Shown here piece by piece: positions 8,264-15,170 of a stretch of DNA of 64,000 nucleotides. Each line of letters opens with the position of its first letter. Position 1 is the first letter of the stretch. Origin of the DNA: JANRLL01 sp033762715. GTDB lineage: Bacteria > Pseudomonadota > Alphaproteobacteria > Rickettsiales > SXRF01. A program made the translations under genes and the position numbers. The notes beneath the pieces are model-generated. The model saw nothing but the letters and a program-made list of their open reading frames with translations, was not told where the DNA came from and ran no database searches. The stretch covers positions 62,001-126,000 of the forward strand of contig JANRLL010000007.1 of NCBI GenBank assembly GCA_033762715.1, in the 5' to 3' direction.

Positions 8264-9169
8264 ATGGCAATTAGTGGTGTAAGTACCAATTCTATATTCC
8301 AGTCTACCATCAATGATATGGCGCGTACCATGGGGCGCTTAAGCGATCTGCAAACGCAGCTATCGAGCGGTAGAAAATCAGATAATTTTTCGGGTATCGC
8401 TGCCAATGCGGCGCAGCTTCTGAACCTGGATACGCAATTATCCAAAGCGGATCAATATATCACCAACAATACATTGGCGATTGCGCGGCTGGATACGACC
8501 AATGATTCGCTGAATCAAATTATCAGCGTGGCAACGTCGCTCAAAGGATTGATTGCAAATCGCCGTAGCGGCGTTACCAGCGTTGGTTTCGATATTCAAT
8601 TGCAGGCACAGTGGAAAGCGCTTACAGCCGCCTTGAATCGCACCTCTAATGGATCGTATGTGTTCAGCGGTACTGCAACCGATACGCCGGCTGTGGATTC
8701 ATCTACTTTTCCTAGACTGACCTCAACGGGTGAAGTGGATAGCGGCTATTATCAAGGCAGCTACCAAGATATTGTACACCGTGCACAAGATGGCGTGCAA
8801 TTTACCGCCAACGTGCGTGGGAATGATCCGGCCTTTGAAGCCATCTTTGCAGGTCTTGCTACCGCCCAAGATGCGCAAATAACGGGTGATGATGCGAAAT
8901 TCCAAGCCGCTTATAATTCGATCGAAGAAGGCTTACAGAATGTCATTACGATTCAAGCGACTGTCAATGCTAATAAAGTCAATCTGAGCGATACCAATAC
9001 CACGCTTAAAAGCACCAAAGTATATTGGCAGGAATTACGAGACGAAATTTCAAATACCGATCTATTGGCCGTATCAACACAGGTGGCTGTAGATCAGGGA
9101 ATATTGCAAGCGGCTTTTCAGGCATTCGCGAAGATTAATGCCTTGAAGCTGTCAGATTACTTGCGGTAA
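8264..9169 (+). CDS. flgL: Flagellar hook-associated protein 3 FlgL
   Basis: FlgL is the flagellin-like second ring of the hook-filament junction. The 301 residues carry an N-terminal flagellin-type helix (STNSIFQSTINDMARTMGRL, LQTQLSSGRKS) and a C-terminal one (LAVSTQVAVDQGILQAAFQAFAKI). Normal length, in contrast to the enlarged FlgK, FlgE and flagellin around it. It follows flgK by 19 bases in the same operon and would be a client of the FlgN chaperone. Confidence 0.93.
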   Translation: MAISGVSTNSIFQSTINDMARTMGRLSDLQTQLSSGRKSDNFSGIAANAAQLLNLDTQLSKADQYITNNTLAIARLDTTNDSLNQIISVATSLKGLIANRRSGVTSVGFDIQLQAQWKALTAALNRTSNGSYVFSGTATDTPAVDSSTFPRLTSTGEVDSGYYQGSYQDIVHRAQDGVQFTANVRGNDPAFEAIFAGLATAQDAQITGDDAKFQAAYNSIEEGLQNVITIQATVNANKVNLSDTNTTLKSTKVYWQELRDEISNTDLLAVSTQVAVDQGILQAAFQAFAKINALKLSDYLR

Positions 9170-9236
9170 AATACTAAACCCGCCCGCGGTCGTCTGACGC
9201 TGCGAGCATTATAAGAAAGACAAAAGGCAGGTACGT

Positions 9237-9716
9237 ATGCTAAACCAATCAGGGCTTACTCAAACCATTCCTTCTAGTGTGATGATGATGGAAACCATTC
9301 TTACTCGGTTTGGCGAGATTACTGTCGATGTCAGCAAATCTATGGTGTTCCCTAGAGGCCTTCTAGGCATGCCGGATAAATCGAATTTTGTAGTCGCGCC
9401 TTTCCCCAATAAAAAAATGGAGCAATTCGTGCTCTTGCAATCATTGGACGATCAAAGTCTATCGTTTATTGCGTTGCCGTTACCGGTCGATAACGCGATT
9501 ATTAAAGCGCAAGATCTGAAAAACGCCAGCCGCGATGTGCAAATTCCAGAAACGAATTTGTTGTCGTTACTGATTGTGTCGGTGCATCGTCATCCGGCCG
9601 GAGTAAAAATGTCAGTGAATGCGCGTGCACCGGTGCTGATTGATAGTGAACGCCGCATCGGGTTGCAATATGTCTTCCAACAAGACTCTTATAAAGTCCA
9701 GCACATGCTTGGCTAG
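9237..9716 (+). CDS. fliW: Flagellar assembly factor FliW
   Basis: FliW binds newly made flagellin and the translation repressor CsrA, so that flagellin is translated only while it is being exported. Family features visible in the 159 residues: TRFGEITVDVSKSMVFPRGLLGMPD, FVLLQSLDDQSLSFIALPL, and a C-terminal ligand-binding part. It stands between flgL and fliB, just upstream of flagellin. FliW is typical of Firmicutes, Spirochaetes and Epsilonproteobacteria and is not the usual alphaproteobacterial post-transcriptional pair (FlaF/FlbT), neither of which appears in the window. No csrA is visible here. Confidence 0.9.
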   Translation: MLNQSGLTQTIPSSVMMMETILTRFGEITVDVSKSMVFPRGLLGMPDKSNFVVAPFPNKKMEQFVLLQSLDDQSLSFIALPLPVDNAIIKAQDLKNASRDVQIPETNLLSLLIVSVHRHPAGVKMSVNARAPVLIDSERRIGLQYVFQQDSYKVQHMLG

Positions 9717-9734
9717 CATGCGAAGGCTATCGCT

Positions 9735-10904
9735 GTGAGTGAATTGCTTCAAACAGCGGTGCTTAAGCAATTTACCTGTATCGGCGATCGCTGTGTCGAT
9801 ACATGTTGCAAGGGCTGGTCCATGCAAATGGATGAACGCACCTATGCGCGCTACCAGCAGGAAGCCCCCGAGCTGGTGGATGCAGTAGAAGCGAGTGTGG
9901 AAGCACCGCTCATTATGCGCAAGAACAGCACTGGTGTCTGCGCCAAATTAGAAAATGGCCTATGCGCGATTCATAAACGTTATGGCGATGGCTTCTTAGG
10001 CGATGCCTGTTATTTTTATCCCCGTATTACCCGTGCGCTGGGCGAACAGCCTTTAATGACCGCGGCATTATCCTGCCCTGAAATTGCGCGTATCGCTTTA
10101 TCACAAGATCATCTGGTGGCCTGGCAGCCGCATCAGGTGGAGCGTATGCCGCAAAGCGTGAAACAATATATGCCCGCCGATATGACGCCCGCCGATGCGC
10201 TGGCTGTTCATCAGCGCTTTGTTGAGGCTGCCGGTGACCCAACCCTTACTGCTGAGCAGGCGTTTTTACGTATTGCTTCGGTCGCGCGGTTTTTAGATCG
10301 CATTCCTTCTTCCAGTTGGGCCGCTGCCATTCCAACCTATTTTAAAACAGCTGAGGCGTTATTGCCGCCGGCACAAATCGACGGTCGCGATCCGTTTCAT
10401 TTGTTGCAAGCGCTCTATGGCTTAATTATCGCCTCGCAAAAACCTATGTCGGAGCGGTTGCAACGCACGGTAGGTGATATGCAGTCTACACTCCAGGCAA
10501 TGATTGATCCGATCAGCCTGCAGTTGGTGATCCAAGAAACTAGTGCTGCGGCGTATCAGCGTGCGCTCACCATATGGAAAGCCGAAGCAGCCGATTTTTG
10601 TGCGCCGATTTTGCGCCGTTGGCTGCAAATGCAGCTATCGATGTCGCTCTTTCCTTTTTCCGGTTTGGGAAGCAATCTAGAATCGCGCGTTACCATAATC
10701 GGAGTGCGACTTGCAACACTGAAGCTTGCATTTATTTGTGGGTATGCTATGAATAAGATAGCACTCTCTCAGGATGAGGTGGTGCGTGTGGTGCAAAGTT
10801 TGTCGCGTGCACTCGATCACTTGGCCAGTCCAGACTTCTCCCTGCAAATCTACGCAGAGACAGGGTGGACGCAAGAATCAAGAATGCGGGGCTTACTTGA
10901 ATAA
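9735..10904 (+). CDS. fliB: Flagellin lysine-N-methylase FliB
   Basis: FliB methylates surface lysines of flagellin. The family hallmark is the N-terminal cysteine cluster: FTCIGDRCVDTCCKGW at about 13-28, then CAKLENGLCAIH and GDACYFYPR, which likely bind a metal centre. Length 389 matches the family (about 380-400). It begins with GTG at 9735 and is followed by the flagellin gene. Methylated flagellin is known from Salmonella, where it alters filament hydrophobicity and adhesion. Its substrate here is presumably the giant flagellin immediately downstream, which has few lysines. Confidence 0.88.
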   Translation: MSELLQTAVLKQFTCIGDRCVDTCCKGWSMQMDERTYARYQQEAPELVDAVEASVEAPLIMRKNSTGVCAKLENGLCAIHKRYGDGFLGDACYFYPRITRALGEQPLMTAALSCPEIARIALSQDHLVAWQPHQVERMPQSVKQYMPADMTPADALAVHQRFVEAAGDPTLTAEQAFLRIASVARFLDRIPSSSWAAAIPTYFKTAEALLPPAQIDGRDPFHLLQALYGLIIASQKPMSERLQRTVGDMQSTLQAMIDPISLQLVIQETSAAAYQRALTIWKAEAADFCAPILRRWLQMQLSMSLFPFSGLGSNLESRVTIIGVRLATLKLAFICGYAMNKIALSQDEVVRVVQSLSRALDHLASPDFSLQIYAETGWTQESRMRGLLE

Positions 10905-10989
10905 AAAAGTAACAATAGCACGGGGGACACACAAAGATTCTACATTATTAACGGACAATTAACTAATTTCGCTAATAATGGATTTAATG

Positions 10990-11013
10990 TGGTCTGGAAT
11001 GGGCCGCTAATGC
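10990..11013 (+). promoter_or_regulatory. Weak sigma-54 promoter candidate before flagellin
   Basis: TGGTCT at 10990-10995 with GG at 10991-10992 and GC at 11003-11004 has the right ten-base spacing, but the -12 half is poor. An overlapping match, TGG at 11000-11002 with TGC at 11011-11013, fits the consensus bases better but has nine bases between the dinucleotides. Either would start transcription about 50 bases before the flagellin ATG. The other late flagellar promoters here are clear sigma-54 sites, so this is plausible but unproved. Confidence 0.35.
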
Positions 11014-11018
11014 AAGGT

Positions 11019-11069
11019 GAAAGCATGTAGCTTTCGATATAGTTTTTAACATCCAAGTAGGAGATTGTC
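11019..11069 (+). promoter_or_regulatory. Flagellin mRNA leader: small hairpin and GGA-containing ribosome site
   Basis: GAAAGC (11019-11024) and GCTTTC (11030-11035) form a six-base hairpin with a five-base loop in the expected 5' untranslated region. The ribosome site AAGTAGGAGATT before the ATG contains a GGA core, the sequence CsrA proteins bind. With fliW nearby, a CsrA-type translational switch is plausible. The hairpin itself is short and could be incidental. Confidence 0.35.
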
Positions 11070-14000
11070 ATGGTTTCAATCAATACAAACTCTGCGGCTA
11101 TTCAAGCCCAGACTAACATCGAGATCGCAAACAATGCGGCCTCGTCTTCGGTTGCTCGACTGTCGAGTGGTAACCGTATCGTAAAAGCATCTGACGACGT
11201 AGCGGCGCTCGCAACCGGTACTTCGCTGACCACCCAGGTAAGCGCGCTTAAAACCGCACTGACCAACGCCTCGCAAGGTACTAGCCTTCTGCAGGTGGCG
11301 GATGGTTCGCTCGCTCAGATCGGTAACATTCTTCAACAACAAAAAGCGCTGGCTCTGCAAGCGGCCTCAGGTTCGCTTACCAATACGGACCGTGGATTCT
11401 TGAACCAACAGTTCCAAGCTCTAACCTCTCAGATCAACAGCCTCGCAACCGGCACCACCTTCAACGGTGTAAACTTGCTGGACGGTTCGCTGTCGAAAGC
11501 CGCTCAAGTAACCAATACCACTACGGAAGCATCTAAAGGTTCTGCAAGCATTACCTTTAGCAATGCTATCAGCACGGGTGAATCGGTTATCATCAATGGT
11601 ATTACCTTAATTGCGGGTTCTTCCAGCTCAGGTACTACGTTTGCGGTAGGCGGTGATACTGCTGGTTCGGTTGCGAACCTCGCTACTCGCCTGAATGCAC
11701 TGGCTGCTACTTCAACCTATGCTAACTCGCTGGGTGATGTAGTGTTTTCGGCTAACGGTTCGACCCTGACTGCGACGTCTCGTACCGGTGGCGCTTTAAG
11801 TAATAATTTCCGTATCAGCACCGCTGCCACGGCAAGCGCTGTATCGGGCAACTTTGCAACCACTAACGGTAACGCTTCGGTTACAGTTACTTTAGCTAGT
11901 GCAGCTGAGGCAGCTCGCTTTGTGGAGGGCCAACGCGTTATCTTAAACAACGGCACGGATGCCGCTGCGGAGGGTATTGCTGCTACGAACTTACGCGGTT
12001 TAGTAACTGCGGTAAGCGGTTCAACCGTTACCTTCACTGCTGGCTCAAACGCCGACGGAACGGATGCTGCGGTGAACGCAGCTGCCTACCTGATCGCAGA
12101 TACCGCCGATTACAACGTAGAAGCGACCTTCACGGCTGGTAGCCAAGACGTAAGCTTTGACCTGTTCTCAGTAACGACCGGCCTATCTGCTGCCAACCAA
12201 GTAGTGACTTCGAGCGATACCTCAGGTACCGGTCAAGGTGCTGCTGTGCCATTCCGCGCAGGTGAAGCGCTGCAAGTAACGGCTAACGGTGTAACCAAAA
12301 CCCTGTATACCTATGCGGCTTCTGATACATTGGAAGAGATCGTTAACGGTATTAATGCTAGCACAGGTACTACGGGTTATACCGCTAGTCTGGTATATGT
12401 AAGTGGCGGCACCTACAATATCCGTTTAAGCACTGAGGGTGCTCCTTCAACCGTGTTAGTGCAAACGGGTCTTAACACCAACACTGGCACATTGCGTATC
12501 ACCGGTGAAAACCTCGATGATACTTCTGGCTTTATCGTTGGTAGTGCTGGTACAGCAGGTGCTGACCGTACGCGTTCTATCGTATCAACTGGTTCACTGA
12601 ACTTGATTGGTACCACAGGTGCGCTCACGATTACTGCTGCCGATGCTACGGCTGCTGACGTGGTCGGTACTGTGGGATCAGCTGCTTCTCCGTTCACCGC
12701 TGGTGATGTGATTACCGCAACGATTAACGGCGAAACCAAAATCTTGAGCAGTGTTCTTGCTGCCAGCACCACGTTGAACGCGCTGGTATCTGACATCAAT
12801 AGCCGTACTTCTACTACCGGCGTATATGCTGCGTTGTCTGGTACGGACGGTGGTTTCAACCTACGCCTGTTCTTTGCTTCTGCTACCCCCTTGGCTGACT
12901 ATATCAACGTCGATGCGGGTGCTAACGTAAGCACGCTAGCAAGCAACACCTCTACGGTGCTGAACACGTCGACCAACACTCAAGCCGGCCTCTCTATCAA
13001 TCGCGTTGCAACCTTGCAATCTGGGGATGATGATGGTCTGGGTATTGGTAGCGTTGTAGCCACCGGTTCTGTTGGTAACAGCATCTTGACGACGCTGACG
13101 CAGAGCAAAGCACAAGTGACCGTGTCACTGACGCTGAATGCTGAAAGCGGTGATTATCTGGAAGTAGGCGGCAAACGCTTCTACTACACCAGCAACACCA
13201 CTCGTGCAGCTAACGAGATCCTGATTGGTAGTACCATTGCAGAGTCGATCGACAATGCGATTGCTACGATCAACCAGTATCGTATCAATGGTGACGCAAC
13301 CGGTGCTGAGGCCTATGAGTTAAACCAAGTATCGTTGACTCGTAGCGGCACTTCGCTCATCGTATCGGGCAAAAACCTGGATGACGTAACCGACCTGTCT
13401 GGTTCTACCAGCACGGTTGCTACCGACATCACGGGCTTCTCAATCACCAACAGTGGTAACCTGGACAACGCGTCTGGCCCATCAACCTTCGGTGTGGATG
13501 TGACAGGTGTTGCCAACTCTGCCTTTAGCGGTACCATTTCTGGGTTCTCTGCAACCTATGACGGTACTTCAGGTAATGCGACTGTGTCTGTACAAATTGG
13601 TGACTTCACCTACACGGCAGACAACGCAACCCTGGTTGTTGGTGCCGATAGCCGGATCCGTTTCTACTCAGATACGGTTGAAGGCAAAAATGGTGGCTAT
13701 TTCGATATCCAAATAGCTTCTGGCTCAGTAACGGCATTGACTAGCCAAGGCCAAGCTGACACCGTTGCAGACCGTCTGGATGAGGCGTTCTCAACCCTGA
13801 CCTTCATTCAAAACCGCGTGATCGCCAGCTACCAAGGTGCTGGTAACGTAGTGGCGAACGGTGTGTCGGTAGGCTCGCTCCTTGGTTCTAAGTTTACAGC
13901 GCAATTGTCTGACTTCAGCAACGTGAAGTTAAGCAGTGTGTCGGTAACAGCTCCATCGGGTAGCAATACTGATGCGAAGATTACGCTGACCATTAATGGT

Positions 14001-14591
14001 GAGACGTACTCTACCGTAAACGGTATTGGTAGCACCCTGGGTGCAAACCAAACCTACCGTCTGCTCAGCTCAGCTGATCCAAACCAATTCATTGAGTTCA
14101 CCACCGGTGACTCGACGATTGTGTTGGATAGTGCTGCCAAAGCTACCGCTCTGGAATCGACTCTGGAAACGGCGTTCGGCATCAGTGAAGACTCTGCCGC
14201 ACTGCAATTCCAAATTGGTGCGACCAGCAACGATACGCTTGCTGTATCGATCGGTAGTGCAAAAGCAGAAGATCTGTTTGGTGCAAGCGATCTAAACATT
14301 GCTACCCAAACAGCTGCTGCGGTTGCCAGCGAAGCGATCACGAATGCGATTAACTCTGTAACCGCCCTGCGCGCAGGTGTAGGTGCATTGCAATCGCAGT
14401 TCAGTTTCGCATCGGCCGCACTGCAAACTAGCGTGCAGAACCAAGATGCTGCTCGTGGTCTGTTACTCGATACGGACATCGCGTCTGAATCGACCAGCTA
14501 CGCGACATCGCAGGTCAAGCTGCAAGCTGGTATTTCGGTACTTGCCCAGGCTAACCAACAGCTCCAAGCTCTCTTGAAGTTGATCGGTTAA
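11070..14591 (+). CDS. fliC: Giant flagellin (filament protein)
   Basis: The N-terminal D0/D1 region (INTNSAAIQAQTNIEIANNA, then VARLSSGNRIVKASDD, ADGSLAQIGNILQQ) and the C-terminal D1/D0 region (SVQNQDAARGLLLDTDIASE, VLAQANQQLQALLKL) are those of a classical flagellin. Between them lies an insert of roughly 900 residues, giving 1173 in total, against 270-550 for most flagellins. The insert is beta-rich, full of Thr/Ser/Ala/Gly/Asn, with internal repeats (residues about 395-490 and 542-640) and a module at 262-342 shared with FlgK. I count 18 lysines and no Cys, His or Trp. Codon choice favours GGT, GCT, ACC, AAC and CGT, as in highly expressed genes. Confidence 0.93.
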   Translation: MVSINTNSAAIQAQTNIEIANNAASSSVARLSSGNRIVKASDDVAALATGTSLTTQVSALKTALTNASQGTSLLQVADGSLAQIGNILQQQKALALQAASGSLTNTDRGFLNQQFQALTSQINSLATGTTFNGVNLLDGSLSKAAQVTNTTTEASKGSASITFSNAISTGESVIINGITLIAGSSSSGTTFAVGGDTAGSVANLATRLNALAATSTYANSLGDVVFSANGSTLTATSRTGGALSNNFRISTAATASAVSGNFATTNGNASVTVTLASAAEAARFVEGQRVILNNGTDAAAEGIAATNLRGLVTAVSGSTVTFTAGSNADGTDAAVNAAAYLIADTADYNVEATFTAGSQDVSFDLFSVTTGLSAANQVVTSSDTSGTGQGAAVPFRAGEALQVTANGVTKTLYTYAASDTLEEIVNGINASTGTTGYTASLVYVSGGTYNIRLSTEGAPSTVLVQTGLNTNTGTLRITGENLDDTSGFIVGSAGTAGADRTRSIVSTGSLNLIGTTGALTITAADATAADVVGTVGSAASPFTAGDVITATINGETKILSSVLAASTTLNALVSDINSRTSTTGVYAALSGTDGGFNLRLFFASATPLADYINVDAGANVSTLASNTSTVLNTSTNTQAGLSINRVATLQSGDDDGLGIGSVVATGSVGNSILTTLTQSKAQVTVSLTLNAESGDYLEVGGKRFYYTSNTTRAANEILIGSTIAESIDNAIATINQYRINGDATGAEAYELNQVSLTRSGTSLIVSGKNLDDVTDLSGSTSTVATDITGFSITNSGNLDNASGPSTFGVDVTGVANSAFSGTISGFSATYDGTSGNATVSVQIGDFTYTADNATLVVGADSRIRFYSDTVEGKNGGYFDIQIASGSVTALTSQGQADTVADRLDEAFSTLTFIQNRVIASYQGAGNVVANGVSVGSLLGSKFTAQLSDFSNVKLSSVSVTAPSGSNTDAKITLTINGETYSTVNGIGSTLGANQTYRLLSSADPNQFIEFTTGDSTIVLDSAAKATALESTLETAFGISEDSAALQFQIGATSNDTLAVSIGSAKAEDLFGASDLNIATQTAAAVASEAITNAINSVTALRAGVGALQSQFSFASAALQTSVQNQDAARGLLLDTDIASESTSYATSQVKLQAGISVLAQANQQLQALLKLIG

Positions 14592-14608
14592 TCTGATTCC
14601 TAGGATGA

Positions 14609-14636
14609 TTCCAGGGCGGGATTTCCCGCCCTGGAA
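14609..14636 (+). terminator. Strong hairpin after the flagellin gene
   Basis: TTCCAGGGCGGG (14609-14620) and CCCGCCCTGGAA (14625-14636) form a perfect 12-base stem with a four-base loop, 18 bases after the flagellin stop. There is no U-run afterwards, so it may act as a partial terminator or as a 3' end that protects the abundant flagellin mRNA while letting some transcription into flaG. Confidence 0.75.
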
Positions 14637-14657
14637 CACTCCGAAAGAGAGGCTGCT

Positions 14658-15014
14658 ATGGATGCATTAGGAAATATCTCAGTGAACTTGCCGGGATCTG
14701 TTTCTGTACCTGCTCCTAGGAACACGTCTCAACCTCTGCCAACACCAGATGTTAAGATAGGCGGCGGCGGGCAAGAATCTGTCGATCTAAAAGCGGCAGA
14801 TGCTAGGCGGTTGCAGGCAGTACAAAGACAAGCCCAGGCAAATGTATATGTGGTGAGCGATAGAACTTTCACCATCTTTAAAGACGCCACTGGACAATAT
14901 GTAACACGCTTTACTAGCTTACGAGATGGTAAAGTAACTTATATCCCAGAACCTAACTTGATCCGCCAATCAGCGGGTTCAATTTTAGGTGCTTCGTTAA
15001 ATCTTAAAGCCTGA
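14658..15014 (+). CDS. flaG: FlaG family protein
   Basis: FlaG proteins are small cytoplasmic or exported proteins found next to flagellin and fliD; they influence filament length. The 118 residues have an unstructured Pro/Gly-rich first part and a conserved C-terminal half, VYVVSDRTFTIFKDATGQYVTRFTSLRDGKVTYIPEP, which corresponds to the FlaG pattern (phosphate- or turn-rich beta strands then IPxP). It sits between flagellin and fliD on the same strand, as in polar-flagellum clusters of other proteobacteria. A clear ribosome site (AAAGAGAGG) lies before the ATG. Confidence 0.8.
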   Translation: MDALGNISVNLPGSVSVPAPRNTSQPLPTPDVKIGGGGQESVDLKAADARRLQAVQRQAQANVYVVSDRTFTIFKDATGQYVTRFTSLRDGKVTYIPEPNLIRQSAGSILGASLNLKA

Positions 15015-15021
15015 GGTACTT

Positions 15022-15037
15022 AGGCACAGTTCTTGCT
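15022..15037 (+). promoter_or_regulatory. Sigma-54 promoter of fliD-fliS
   Basis: AGGCAC at 15022-15027 and TTGCT at 15033-15037: GG (15023-15024) and GC (15035-15036) are separated by exactly ten bases and both halves match the RpoN consensus except for the first base. It lies about 135 bases before fliD and just after the flaG stop codon. No other signal was seen in the rest of the 15015-15170 gap. Confidence 0.85.
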
Positions 15038-15170
15038 ACATTTTATTTATACTGTGTTTAGGTGCCTTTGGGCATTAAGATTGCTTCAAATAAGAATGCT
15101 GTATTAACGTTTATGCGGTATACTTAATGAAGTGAACTGGGAATAAAATATTGTCATAGGATAAGTCGCT

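Noticed and set aside
11717..12859. Long antisense open frames within the flagellin gene (for example 11717-12037 and 12413-12859)
   Set aside because: They mirror the Thr/Ala/Ser-rich codon pattern of the flagellin on the other strand, lack ribosome sites and recognisable domains.
11070..14591. Reading the giant flagellin as an RTX adhesin or S-layer protein
   Set aside because: Both ends are clear flagellin D0/D1 helices and the gene is surrounded by fliB, flaG and fliD; no calcium-binding nonapeptides were seen.
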